Below, one piece after another: positions 1 through 10,836 of a stretch of DNA of 64,000 bases (position 1 is the stretch's first letter; each line of letters begins with the position of its first letter). Source of the stretch: Crocodylus rhombifer (Eukaryota > Chordata > Crocodylia > Crocodylidae); NCBI GenBank assembly GCA_038503035.1, contig JAVSML010019048.1:1-64000 (forward strand). Direction: 5' to 3'. Made by a program: the position numbers and the translations under genes. The notes below the pieces were generated by a model, which searched no databases, was not told the DNA's origin, and was given only the letters and a program-made list of their open reading frames with translations.

Positions 1-141
1 CTCAGCGGGGCTGGGGGGACCACATGGGGTGGGGAAGACTTGGAGGGCAGGAGCCGGAGGCCAGAACAAGGTGCATGGCAGGATACAGGGGGATGCAAGA
101 ATATTGAATTTTCTTCCAGCCTGCTCCCATCCTCCACTCAC

Positions 142-173
142 TTCTTCAGCTCAGGCGGGTGTGCTTTGCTCAT
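142..173 (-). CDS. SNRPG: SNRPG first coding exon (partial gene)
   Basis: Read on the minus strand from 173 to 142, this exon encodes the start of small nuclear ribonucleoprotein G, MSKAHPPELK plus two bases of the next lysine codon. It is followed directly by a consensus donor, GTGAGT, at 141-136. That N-terminus is, as known for the family, the start of vertebrate Sm-G, a ring subunit of the spliceosomal U snRNPs. The Sm fold itself lies in exons beyond the left edge. The exon probably starts at 224, because 226-225 is an AG preceded by a pyrimidine run (TTTTTTCCTTC), leaving about 51 nt of 5' UTR. FAM136A lies upstream on the same strand, the same order and orientation as in human. A processed copy is unlikely because of the splice sites and the synteny. 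Confidence 0.85.
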
Positions 174-224
174 GGTGCCTGCTCCCTCGGTGCCACAACT
201 GCCTCACGGTCAGAAATGGTTGTT

Positions 225-795
225 CTATTGAAGGAAAAAACACCCATAACTAACATTTACATTGTAAACTATATACTAATATAAAGCACTTTACACTGCA
301 TTTCTAAACAGCAATCAGACAGGATCAACTGAAAACTACAAAAGAGAAAGAGCAAAAATGTATAAGTGGGTAAGAAAACTGCATTTGTCCACTGTGAACC
401 ATAGCTTGTCGTTCGCCACAGCAACTGTGTGTGTTCTTCAGAGACACCCTGCTAAATACCCACAGCCTCCTTGCTCGAGATGGGGTGAAAACATATGAGG
501 CCCAGTAGCTAAACCCCACGTGGGAATGTCTCGTTAAATGGTGTTTCTCAGGCAATTAAGTCTACAAGTCAGCCAACTACCAAGATGTTCATCCACAGAT
601 GCTACCCCTGCCTCCCCCGCCACAAGCACCAACGGCTGATGTCAGAAGTCGTGCGGTGTAACGTGGAAGCTTTGGAAGACAGGAACTGAAAACCGAGCTA
701 TGAGCTGCTACTAGAGGCAAGCTGAAAAGCAAGGCATCTCGGCTGCTCCGCCACGTCCAGAGAAAGCCGATGGCTATATCGAGGCATTACTTGGG
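225..795 (-). other. Probable 5'-UTR intron of SNRPG
   Basis: The acceptor at 225-226 and the CpG island starting near 800 suggest that a non-coding first exon in the island is spliced onto the coding exon at 142-224. Candidate donors on the minus strand are GTACC starting at 928 (exon ending in CTCAG) and GTGAGG starting at 998. Otherwise I see nothing in this stretch. The intron is inferred; RNA reads would decide which donor is used. Confidence 0.45.
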
Positions 796-1086
796 TCAAC
801 GCTGAAATCCCACGTGCCGGCCCCCGCCTACGCTGCCACTGTGGCCCCGGCCCGCGTGGAAACGGCGGCGGCGCCCGCCTGGATCCTGCCCGCGGCCCCC
901 ACGCCCCGCCGGGAGCTGCAGCCGGTACCTGAGCCCTGGCCCCGCGGGAGGAGAGCCGGGATTTCGCGCCGAAAGGGCGAAGGGGAAACCAGCCTCACCG
1001 CCAATGGCGCCGCGCCGCGCTGCAGCCTGGGAGGACGGGGCGGGGCGGGGCGGGGCTGAAAACCACACCCCTCCCCCGCCGACCAC
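796..1086. promoter_or_regulatory. CpG island promoter, probably of SNRPG
   Basis: This is a short GC- and CpG-rich block in otherwise CpG-poor DNA. It contains a run of three overlapping GC boxes (GGGGCGGGGC type) at 1037-1055, a CCAAT box at 1001-1005 and a CACGTG E-box at 811-816. Such TATA-less islands are typical of housekeeping promoters. Its place just upstream of the SNRPG coding exon makes it the likely SNRPG promoter, firing leftward. Rightward transcription cannot be excluded. Confidence 0.65.
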
Positions 1087-1240
1087 GCCGCACGCCCCGT
1101 TGTCACAGGCTGTAATGATAGTGTGGCACCAACTAAAACAATCTGATCCGTGCAGATGTAGCCTTCTGCAACGGAAGGGTCTCCAGATGCTCTTTTTTTA
1201 ATTCCCATAACAGGAAATCAAGCAGGTGTCAAATCTAAGG

Positions 1241-1518
1241 CAGTATTTCTCAGCCGTTTTGGACTGAAGGCACCACTCACTGGGCTGGAGGCACTCCTCC
1301 ACACCTTTTTTGAATGGAGCAGTATCTAAATTAAAAAATGAATATATATATCACAGTGTTTACCTTCCAACACGGGCTGAGAAGCAGGGCTGGAGGATAG
1401 CTCAGGCAGGGACAAGCCTGGATGTGCCTTATTTACTTATCTCCTCACACCTTGCCTTACCTGTCACAGGACCCGCTGGCACCACAGGGTGGCTTAGGGC
1501 CCTGGCTGAGGATCGCTG
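1241..1518. mobile_element. Non-autonomous hAT-like transposon
   Basis: The left end CAGTATTTCTCAGCC and the right end GGCTGAGGATCGCTG form imperfect terminal inverted repeats of the CAG..CTG kind seen in hAT elements of amniotes. The flanking 8-mers match at only about four positions, so the target duplication is decayed or the ends are slightly misplaced. There is no coding capacity. The rest of 1087-1798 holds nothing I recognise. Confidence 0.5.
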
Positions 1519-1798
1519 GTCTGATACAATGGATTTTGTGAGAAAAGAGTTGTTTTGATGAAATGCCTCAAAGAACTTTGCTTCTTATCATGGAGTAAAT
1601 CTGCCTTGCACGTGACACTTGAACCAACAGCCGATCACAGCGTTGGGTGGGAACCCTAGTGGAGCCAGCAACTACCAGTCAAGCCTGTCAGGGTGGGCCA
1701 GAGCTCCCCTGTAATCCCTTGAGAGGCCATGGGAACATTAAAAGCTCAAAGCATGAGATAGCTGCAATGCTGCTGAATGCACACCCAAACTTGGCGTG

Positions 1799-1928
1799 GT
1801 TTCATAGTTTCATAGTTGGTCGAGTTGGAAGGGACCTGAGCAGACCATCTAGTCTGACCCCCTGCCATGGCAGGAAAGAGTAGTGGGGTCAAACAACCCC
1901 AACAAGGTGTTTATCCAGCCTTCTCTTA
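1799..1928 (-). mobile_element. Outer CR1 LINE, 3' terminal fragment (antisense)
   Basis: This is the reverse complement of the CR1 3' end: a TTTCATAG-type tail, then the block with GGGACCTGAGCAG and CCCCTGCCATGGCAGG, ending in CTTCTCTTAAA. The same antisense element resumes at 4230 exactly where this piece stops, so the two parts are one copy split by the sense CR1 at 1929-4229. Confidence 0.85.
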
Positions 1929-3781
1929 AAGGAGCACAGCCCCACCAGGGGAGACGCCTTGTTGGACCCGTGCTGGCCATGGGCGATGACCTGGTGCGGG
2001 GGCTGCAGGTGCGCGACCACCTGGGTGACAGCGATCATCGCCTGCTGGGATTCACCATCCAGTGCAAGGTGGCAGAGGCATGCAGTAAGGCAGCGGCCCT
2101 AGATTTTAGGAGGGCAAACTTCAATGAGCTAAGGAGGATAGTTGGAGAAGCGCTGAGGTCCCGGAGGGGAGGGGAGCCAGGTGTCCAAGGAGAGTGGTCG
2201 CTCCTTAAGGAGATGATCCTCCAAGCCCAAAGGAAGGTAATCCCAACAAGGATCAAAGGGAGAAGGAGAGCACACAAGCCTCCGTGGCTCACCAAAAGCA
2301 TCCGGGAATGTCTCCTTGCTAAAAAGGAGGCTTACACCCAGTGGAAAGAAGGGGTCATCACCAGGGAGGACTATTCTGTAGTTGCTCGGGGATGTAGGGG
2401 GGTAGTGAGGAAGGCCAAGGCAGAGATGGAACTGGGACTAGCTTCCCAGATTAATGACAATAAGAAGTCCTTTTTTAAACACATAGGGGGTAAAAAGAAG
2501 GTCCCAGGTAATGTGGGGCCCTTGCAGGATGCATTGGGAAATTTGGTTGTCACACCAGATGGCAAAGATAACATGTTTAACAATTTCCTTGCCTCCGTCT
2601 TCCTAAGTAGGGACCAGAACAGTCACCTCCCTGCTGGGCCCCCCTCGGGCCCCGGGGGAGGCATACCTGGGCCATGGGTTAGCAAGGATTTAGTTAGGGA
2701 GCTTCTGGAGGGGTTGGACGTATTCAAGTCAGCCGGTCCGGATGATCTCCACCCTAGAGTTCTAAAGGAACTGGCCGAGGTCTTTGCAAGTCCCCTGGCA
2801 CGGCTTTACGAGCACTCGTGGTGGTCTGGTGAGGTACCGGAGGACTGGAAGAGGGCCAGTGTGGTCCCCATCTTCAAAAAAGGCAGGAAGGAGGACCCGG
2901 GAAACTATAGGCCGGTTAGTCTCACCTCGATCCCAGGCAAGCTGTTTGAGAAGATTATGCTGGCACACATCCAGGAGGGGCCAGCAGGGGACTGCATGCT
3001 TAGGGGCAACCAACACGGGTTCATCAGTGGCAGGTCCTGTCAGACCAACCTGGTGGCCTTCTACGAACAGATCACCGGATCATTAGATGCAGCGGTAGCA
3101 GTGGATGTAGTCTTCCTGGACTTCTGGAAGGCTTTCGACACTGTCTCTCACCCCGTTCTCATTAAGAAACTGGGGGGCTGTGGTATAGACACCTACACAG
3201 TCAAATGGGTCGCCAACTGGCTGGTGGGCCGCACCCAGAGGGTGGTAGTGGATGGGTCCTTCTCAACCTGGAAGGACGTGGGCAGTGGGGTCCCCCAGGG
3301 CTTGGTCCTCGGGCCCACACTGTTCAACATCTTCATCAGTGATTTGGACGAGGGGGTAAAAAGCACCCTGTTCAAATTTGCTGATGACACTAAGATGTGG
3401 GGGGACATGGGCACACTGGAAGGGTGCAACAGGCTACAATCAGACCTAGACAGGTTACAAGGGTGGGCGGATGAGAATAGGATGGGTTTCAACACAGACA
3501 AGTGCAAGGTGATGCACCTCGGGAGGAAGAACCGGCACCATACCTACCGGTTACGGAACTCCCCTCTTGTCAGCACGGAGGCAGAAAAGGATCTTGGGGG
3601 CATCATTGACTCCAAGATGAACATGGGCCGGCAGTGTGGGGAGGCAGTTAGGAAGGCCAGCTGCACCTTGTCATGCATCCACAGATGCATCTCAAGCAGG
3701 TCCAAGGAGGTGATCCTCCCCCTCTATGCGGCACTGGTCAGGCCGCAGCTGGAGTACTGCGTCCAGTTCTGGGTGCCGTAA
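1929..3781 (+). pseudogene. CR1 ORF2 fragment: endonuclease end plus reverse transcriptase
   Basis: One frame stays open from 1883 to a TAA at 3779-3781 (632 codons), but its first 15 codons come from the flanking antisense CR1 and it opens on GTG, so it has no genuine start. The conserved SDH of the endonuclease is at residues 50-52. The polymerase carries LDFWKAFD (413 and 419 are the aspartates), GVPQG (469-473; the following serine common in CR1 is leucine here) and the FADD active-site motif (499-502). The TAA falls in the C-terminal region, and homology continues in shifted frames to about 4110 (RMIRG-, LFSLHKRRLRG-like segments). It is a recent but dead copy. In an intact element this protein nicks DNA and reverse-transcribes the CR1 RNA. 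Confidence 0.85.
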
Positions 3782-4229
3782 TTCAAGAGGGATGTGGACA
3801 GCATGGAGAGGGTCCAAAGGAGGCCACTCGCATGATCAGGGGACAGCACGGCAGGCCCTATGAGAGGCTGAGGGACCTGAACCTGTTCAGCCTCCACAAG
3901 AGAAGGCTGAGGGGGATCTAGTGGCCTGTTATAAACTAGTCAGGGGGGATCAGCAGGCATTGGGGGAGTCCCTGTTCCCCCGAGCACCGCCAGGAGTGAC
4001 CAGGAATAACGGTCACAAGCTGGCAGAGGGTAGGTTTAGGTTAGATATCAGGAGGTGCTACTTCACAGTCAGGGCAGCTAGGGTCTGGAACCAACTTCCA
4101 AGAGGGTGTTTAAGAGGAGGTTAGATGAACATCTTGCTGGGGTCGTTTGACCCCAGTACTCTTTCCTGCCATGGCAGGGGGTCGGACTTGATGATCTGCT
4201 CAGGTCCCTTCCGACCCTAGAAACTATGA
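1929..4229 (+). mobile_element. Inner CR1 LINE, 5'-truncated, inserted in the antisense CR1
   Basis: This copy runs from the end of the endonuclease domain of ORF2 through reverse transcriptase to the 3' end, which terminates in an AAACTATGAAA-like tail. It lacks the 5' UTR, ORF1 and most of the endonuclease. It sits in the opposite orientation inside another CR1 (1799-1928 and 4230-7130). No clear target duplication is visible, which is usual for CR1. Confidence 0.9.
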
Positions 4230-7130
4230 AACCCCGCGGGTAGGAGCCAGCACCACTTCTCTTGGAAGTTGGTTCCAGCTCCTCGCCGCCATGATAGTGA
4301 AGTCGCACCTCCTGATGTCTAATCTGAATCTTCCCTCTGCCAGCTTGTGACCACTATTTCTAGTCATTCCTGGCAGTGCTCGGGGGAACAGTGACTCCCC
4401 CAATGCCTGCTGGTCCCCCCTGACTAGTTTGTAACAGGCCACTAGATCCCCCTCAGCCTTCTCTTGTGGAGGCTGAACAGGTTCAGGTCCCTCAGCCTCT
4501 CATAGGGCCTGCCGTGCTGTCCCCTGATCATGCGAGTGGCCTCCTTTGGACCCTCTCCATGCTGTCCACATCCCTCTTGAAGTGTGGTGCCCAGAACTGG
4601 ATGCGGTACTCCAAGTGCGGCCTGACCAGTGCCGCATAGAGGGGGAGGATCACCTCCCTGGACCGGCTCGAGATGCATCTGTGGATGCATGACAAGGTAC
4701 GGTTGGCCTTCCTGACCGCATCCCCACACTGCCGGCCCATGTTCATCTTGGCATCAATAATGACTCCAAGATCCTTTTCTGCCTCTGTACTGATGAGAAG
4801 GGAGTTCCCCAGCCTGTACGTATGGTGCTGGTTCTTCCCCCCCCAGGTGCAGCACCTTGCACTTGTCAGTGTTGAATCCCATCCTGTTCTCATCCACCCA
4901 CCCCTGTAACCTGTCTAGGTCCAATTGCAGCCTATTCCTCCCTTCTAGCGTGCTCACTTCGTCCCACATCTTAATGTCATCTGCGAATTTGAACAGAGTG
5001 CTTTTTACCCCCTCATCCAAGTCACTGATGAAGATGTTGAACAGTGCGGGCCCTAGGACCGAGCCCTGGGGGACCCTACTGCCCACATCCCACCAGGTTG
5101 AATAAGACCCGTCCATTACCACTCTCTGGGTGCAGCCTTCCAGCCCACTAGTGACCCATCTGACTGTGTGGGTATCAATGCCACAGTCTCCTAGTTTTTT
5201 AATGAGAACGGGGTGAGAGACAGTGTTGAAGGCCTTCCAAAAGTCCAGAAAGACTATGTCCACTGTGATACCTGCATCTACGGATTTTGTGATCTGGTCG
5301 TAGAAGACCACCAGGTTGGTCTGACAGGACCTGCCTCTAATGAACCTGTGTTGGTTGCCCCTGAGCATAATCTCCCCTGCTGGCCCCTCATGGACATGCG
5401 CCAGGATAATTCTCTCAAAAAGCTTATCTAGGATCAAGGTAAGACTAACTGGCCTATAGTTTCCTGGGTCCTCCTTCCTCCCTTTTTTGAAAATGGAGAC
5501 CTCATTGGCTCTTTTCCAGTCCTCTGGCACAACGCCAGAGCACCACGAGTGCTTGTAAAGCTGTGCCAGGTGTCCCTCAATGACCTCTGCCAATTCCCTC
5601 AGCACTCGGGGGTGGAGATAGTCAGGACCTGCTGATTTACACATGTCCAGTCCCTCCAGAAGTTCCCTGACTAGGTCCTCTCTGACCCTAGGCCTGGGCA
5701 TGCCTCCTCTGGGTCCCGGTGAAGGGGGTGACATGGTCCCTGCTCAGAAAAATGGAGGCAAAGAAATTCTTAAATAGGTTAGCTTTGTCGTCTGTTGTGG
5801 TGACCAGACTTCCTAGCGTGTCCTGCAGAGGCCCCACGTTACCTGGTACCTTCTTTTTACCCACTATGTATTTAAAAAAGGACTTCTTGTTGTCCTTGAT
5901 CCGGGTAGCTACTGCCAGTCCCATCTCTACTTTGGCCTTCCTGACCACCCCCCTGCATCCCCGAGCAACCGCAATGTAGTCCTCCCTGGTGATGGCCCCT
6001 CTGCCACTGGGTGTGTGCCTCCCTTTTAGCTAGATGTTCCCGGATGCTTTTGGTGAGCCATGGGGCCTTTGCGCCCTCCTGCCCCCTTTGATCCATGTTG
6101 GGATTATCTCCCTTTGGCCTTGGAGGATCATCTCCTTAAGGACCAACACTTGTCTTGAACACCCAACTCCCCTCCCCTCCAGGACCTCAGTGTCTCCCCA
6201 ACTATTTTCCTTAGCTCATTGAAGTCTGCCCTCCTGAAGTCCAGGGCTGCTGCCTTGCTGCAGGCCTCTGCCACCTTGTGCTGGATGGTGAATCCCAGCA
6301 GGCGATGATCGCTGTCGCCCAGGTGGTCGAGCACCCGCAGGTTGTCGCCCGTGGCCAGCACCAGGTCCAATAGGGCGACTCCCCTGGTGGGGCTGTGCAC
6401 CTCCTGGTTTCGATGTGGGTCCTGTACCTCGGCTAGAAACCTACGTGAGTGGTCAGACCTGGCTGACTGCTCTTCCCAGCAGATGTCTGGAAAGTAGGTC
6501 ACTCACGATGACCACATCCTTTGACCTAACTGCTTCCATGAGCTGACTTAAGAATTCATGGTCTAGCTCTTCCCCTTGGTCAGGTGGTCTGTAGTAGACT
6601 CCCACCGTTAAGTCCCTTTCCCCTTGACCTCCTTGTGTTCTAACCCAGAGCACTTCAGTGTGCCCCTCCTCTGACCCAGTGCTACTCATGGAGGATGTGT
6701 ATTTCTCCTTGACATAGAGTGCCACACCCCCAGCCTTCCTCCCTGTCCTATTCCTCCTGTACAGCCTATAGCCCTTGACATTCACCACCCAGTCATGTGT
6801 TGGGTCCCACCACGTTTCGGTGAGCCCCACTATGTCTGGGTTGGTGTTAGCTAGCAGGAGGGTAAGTTCCTCCTGCTTGTTCCCCATACTACGAGCATTA
6901 GTGTAGAGACATTTGAGGCCTCCTGAGGATGCATGCACTGCCCCCCTAATCTCAGTGCTACCCAGGCCCCATTGCTTACCCGGGTATTTGTTCTGCTCAT
7001 CGTTGGTCTAGACTGGACTGTTCTTGTGGGTGATGCCCAGTTTAGTGGTCCAAGACTTCCTCCACCCCCATCTTCCCTTTCCCCCAACAAGCCTAGTTTA
7101 AAGCCAGCTGAAGATCAGCCAACCTAGAGG
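4230..7130 (-). mobile_element. Outer CR1 LINE, main body (antisense)
   Basis: This minus-strand CR1 lacks only its last ~130 bases, which lie at 1799-1928 beyond the inserted sense CR1. Reading from right to left it has a short leader, the endonuclease start near 6938, the reverse transcriptase between about 5734 and 4754, and the C-terminal region to 4230. The right limit near 7130 is approximate. It is one of the longest CR1 copies in the window. Confidence 0.85.
4442..6938 (-). pseudogene. Broken ORF2 of the outer CR1
   Basis: The ORF2 reading is split over several frames. The segment 6938-6453 has the endonuclease start (NARSMGNK, TETWWD, GVYYRPP). The segment 6502-6128 has the SDHR end of that domain. 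Then come 6096-5872, 5948-5688 and the reverse transcriptase at 5734-4754. The polymerase keeps FADD, but the usual LDF-KAFD reads LDFWKAFN and the glycine before VPQG is arginine. At least four frameshifts are needed to read through, so it is inactive. The C-terminal LFSLHKRRLRG segment is at 4729-4442. Confidence 0.8.
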
Positions 7131-7671
7131 AGGTTTATAGAGCAGATAGGATTGCGCTACTCCACAGGGCAATATGACCTTGCTTTAGGCTGTAGTTTCT
7201 GTTATTGTAATGGGGCTCCCCAGAGGCAAACAGGGAGGAGAGGGAGGGCAACTGTCACTCAGTGGCTGGGAAAGGGGCCCCCATGCTGTGCATTCCTGTC
7301 CTTTTGCACAACAGTTTCTTTAGCCAGGGGCTCCGAGGCTGGAGTTGGATCCTGTACCCCAAAGTCTTGCCCTGTGCATGCAAGGTCCTGGCTGGACCCA
7401 ATGCAGAGGAAAGCTCCAGCTAGAAAATGTAGACACCAGCTCTGGTTCCACAACAGTTCCAAAATCTACCCTCCCCTTGGGTGCAGCCAAGACCCCTGGG
7501 AAAATCAGCAGCTTGAACCCAGTTAAAGCCTCCAATACATTTGCCCCCAGTCCTTGCATCTTTCTGCTTCACATCCCTTTGCCTCACACTCCCCCTCCCG
7601 CTCAGCCTGCAAACTCTCTGGAACAATGTCCTATGCTATTTGCCCAGTACCTGGCTCAGTGGGAACCCTAT
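7131..7671. other. No recognised feature
   Basis: Short open frames occur on both strands here, but none resembles a known family. I see no repeat ends. Confidence 0.4.
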
Positions 7672-8031
7672 TACAGTGGACAATAAACTGAACATATGCC
7701 AGCAGTGTGCCCTTGTTACAAGGAAAGCTAACAGCATCCTGGGCTGCATTGGTAGGAACATTGCCAGCACATCAAGGGAAGTGATTATTCCCCTCTATTC
7801 AGTATTGGTAAGGCCACATCTGGAGCACCATGTCCAGTGTTGGGCCCCCCACTACAGAAAGGATGTGGACAAGTTGGAGAGTCCAGCAGAGGGCAACAGA
7901 AATGGTGAGGGGGTTGGGGGATATGACTTATGAGGAGAGGCTGAGGGAACTGGGCTTGTTCAGTCTGGAGAAGAGAATAATAGTAGCCTTTAACTCCCTG
8001 AATGGGGGTCACAAAGAGGAAGGAGTTAGAC
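7672..8031 (+). mobile_element. Old CR1 LINE, first segment
   Basis: C-terminal ORF2 remnants are readable in two frames: QQCALVTRKANSILGCIG, then VLVRPHLE, then [15 protein letters not shown]. The subfamily differs from the young CR1 copies and is closer to the generic amniote type. It is cut at 8031 by a hAT element and resumes at 8872 with LFSVVADDRTRS-type sequence, then is cut again by a younger CR1 at about 9147. Confidence 0.8.
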
Positions 8032-8871
8032 CAGGGGTGGGGAAAATACAGACCACAAGCTGAATCTGGCCCACCAAGAGATTTTATCTAGCTTGCGGTG
8101 TGTCCCTCGTTCCTGCCTGGCCCAGGCATGGTGGGTAGCCTAGGCTAGCATTTCTCAACCCATGTGTTGTGACCCAAAAGGAGGTCGCAAGAATATATGA
8201 AAGGGTTGTGAACCAACTTTAAAAATTAATTCTCCCTTAAAGGAGAAAAACATGGAAAATTGGCTTTTCCTTCTCAGGCTGGCAGAGTTCCAGCCTGCTT
8301 GGGGTCCCCTGCCCCACACCCTGGGGTCTGGGGGGCATTGGATCAGGACTAGCCACTGATGTTTACAAATGAGTCTTGATACAGAAACGGTTGTTAACCA
8401 CTGGCCTAGGCCTTGGAACATGCAGCCAGTCCCATCGCCCCTGGGTGCACACCAAAGCTGGGGCAGCTCAGTTGCCAGCCACCACCAGGGCCAGGACCCA
8501 CTCAGGCAGGGCATGTGGCTGTGCAGATGGGATGGGGCTGCAGAGTGGTGACAGTATAAGGCCTGGGGCAGGGCTGCAATGCACTCCCCACACTCCCTTG
8601 CCCACAGAACTGGCACCTGTCATAGGGAAGTATGGGCAGCAGATTGCAGCTCTGTCCCAGACCCCAGCGCTGCCTGCCCATCCTGCTCCTGAATGCTGGT
8701 CCCTGCTCACCTGCAGCACCATCCCAGCCACCCAGCTGAGTGTGGACCAGAGTTTACTTAGGGAGTTTTGATGCACTGTGGCATGGAGGGAGGTGGGGTG
8801 CTTGCCCAGCCTACAACAGCTCATCAAAACTCCCTAAGTGGCCCTCAGACCCAAATAATTGCCCACTCCTG
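8032..8871. mobile_element. hAT transposon, 840 bp, inserted in the old CR1
   Basis: The ends are CAGGGGTGGGGAAAATAC and, read inward on the other strand, CAGGAGTGGGCAATTATT, a hAT-type inverted repeat. The 8-bp target duplication AGTTAGAC (8024-8031) / AGATAGAC (8872-8879) has one mismatch. Removing the element rejoins the CR1 sequence. No transposase frame is seen, so it is non-autonomous. It contains a second, smaller hAT at 8146-8403. Confidence 0.85.
8146..8403. mobile_element. hAT transposon, 258 bp, nested in the 840-bp hAT
   Basis: The left end TAGCATTTCTCAACC and the inverted right end CAGTGGTTAACAACC are imperfect terminal repeats. A perfect 8-bp duplication GCCTAGGC flanks it at 8138-8145 and 8404-8411; that target is itself palindromic. 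There is no coding capacity. Confidence 0.88.
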
Positions 8872-9146
8872 AGATAGACTGTTCTCAGTGGTAGCAGATG
8901 ACAGAACAAGAAGCAATGGTCTCAAGTTGCAACAGGGAAGTTTAGGTTGGATATGAGTAAATATATTTTCCCTGGGAGGGTAGTAAAAGCACTCGAACAG
9001 GCTACCCAGACAGGTGGTAGAATCTCCGTCCTTAGAGGTTTTTAAGACCTGGGCAGACAAAGCCTTGGCTGGGATGACCTAGTTGGGGATGGTTCTGCTT
9101 TGAGCAGGGGGTTGGACTATATGATCTCCTGAGGTCCCTCCCAACC
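8872..9146 (+). mobile_element. Old CR1 LINE, second segment
   Basis: This continues the copy at 7672-8031: a readable frame near LFSVVADDRTRS and FRLDMSKYIFPG, then the 3' UTR block GACTATATGATCTCCTGAGG. It stops at about 9146 inside the terminal block. The last bases of the same copy (TTCTGTGATTCAT) reappear at about 10619-10632, after the younger CR1. Confidence 0.8.
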
Positions 9147-10618
9147 TGGCACGGATCTTTGAAAACTCCTGGCGCTCTGGTGTAGTGCCCGAGGACTGGA
9201 AGAAGGCCAATGTGGCGCCAATCTTCAAGAAAGGGAGGAGAGTGGATCCGGCTAACTACAGGCCCATTAGCCTGACTTCTATCCTGGGGAAGATCTTAGA
9301 AAAGTTTATTAAGGCCATCCTTGAAGGACTGGCCCAGGCTAACATCCTAAGGGATAGCCAGCACGGGTTTGTTGCGGGTAGGTCTTGTTTGACCAATCTC
9401 ATTTCCTTCTATGACCAGGTGACCTATCACCTGGACGAGGGAGAAAAGATTGATGTCATATATCTTGACTTCAAAAAAGCTTTGATCTGGTATCCCATGA
9501 TCACCTCTTGGCCAAACTGGCCAGTTGTGGCCTTGGCTCCACCACGATCTGCTGGCTGGGAAACTGGCTCCGTGGTCGGACCCAGAGGGTTGTAATTGAT
9601 GGCAGTCACTCATCGTGGTGCCCTGTGACCAGTGGGGTCCCTCAAGGCTCTGTCCTGGGACCCATACTGTTCAACATCTTCATTAACGATGTGGACATTG
9701 GAGTCACGAGTGGACTGGCCAAGTTCGCCGATGACACCAAACTTTGGGGCAAAGCATCCACGCCAGAAAATAGGCGGGGGATCCAGGCTGACCTGGACAA
9801 GCTCAGCAAATGGGCGGATGAGAACCTCATGGTGTTTAACACCAAAAAATGCAAGGTTCTCCACCTTGGGAGGAAAAACCTGCAGCATCCTTATAGGCTC
9901 GGCAGTGCTACGTTGGATAGCACTACAGAAGAAAGACTTGGGGGTCATCATTGACCACAAGATGAACATGAACCTGCAATGCGATGCTGCGGCTAGTAAA
10001 GCGACCAAAACGCTGGCTTGCATCCATAGATGCTTCTCGAGCAAATCCCGGGACGTCATTCTCCCCTTGTACTCGGCCTTGGTGAGGCCGCAGCTGGAGT
10101 ACTGCGTCCAGTTTTGGGCTCCACAATTCAAAAAGGATGTGGAGAAGCTTGAGAGAGTCCAGAGGAGAGCCACGCGCATGATCAGAGGTCAGGAAAACAG
10201 ATCTTACGATGATAGGCTGAGAGACATGGGACTCTTTAGCCTGGAAAAGCGCAGGCTCAGGGGTGATCTGATGGCCACCTATAAGTTTATCAGGGGTGAC
10301 CACCAGGATCTGGGGGAATGTTTGTTCACCAGAGCACCCCAAGGGATGACGAGGTCGAACGGTCACAAACTCCTGCAAGACCGTTTCAGGCTGGACATAA
10401 GGAAGAATTTCTTTACTGTCCGAGCCCCCAAGGTCTGGAACAGTCTGCCAGCAGAGGTGGTTCAAGCACCTACATTGAACACCTTCGAGAGTAAATTGGA
10501 TGCTTATCTTGCTGGGATCCTATGACCCCAGCTGACTTCCTGCCCTTTGGGCAGGGGCTGGACTCGATGATCTCCCGAGGTCCCTTCCAGCCCTGATCTC
10601 TATGAAATCTATGAAATT
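9147..10618 (+). mobile_element. Younger CR1 LINE, 5'-truncated, inserted in the old CR1 tail
   Basis: The copy begins in the reverse transcriptase just before the PEDWKKANVAPIFKKGRR motif and runs to a TCTATGAAA-repeat tail at about 10600-10618. It is inserted within the last bases of the older CR1, whose tail follows directly. Confidence 0.88.
9185..10525 (+). pseudogene. Broken CR1 reverse transcriptase
   Basis: Three consecutive frames carry the protein. The segment 9185-9490 includes QHGFVAGRSCLTN and YLDFKKA, where the catalytic AFD is lost by a small deletion. The segment about 9508-9910 includes [10 protein letters not shown] and KFADDTKLWG, so the FADD centre is intact. The segment about 9930-10525 runs from DLGVIID to the C-terminus ([30 protein letters not shown]). 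At least two frameshifts make it non-functional. Confidence 0.82.
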
Positions 10619-10836
10619 TTCTGTGATTCATAACAAACATGAGGACTGATACCAATGTTATGTTGCTTTTTGTTCCAAAGCAGAATGTAAGAGCTGTTTT
10701 GCGTGTTCCCTGTGAAGCCCATGGGCTCTAATACAGAATGAAGAAGCAACACCAGGAAGCGAACAAAAAAAAATGGTTGTGTTGGGGTCCAGGAAACACA
10801 AGCAACAAGGATTTTTGTAGGTGATGTCCTTTATTG

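Noticed and set aside
814..1208. Open frames in the CpG island on both strands
   Set aside because: GC-rich promoter DNA opens frames by chance; no conserved protein is seen and the SNRPG start is elsewhere.
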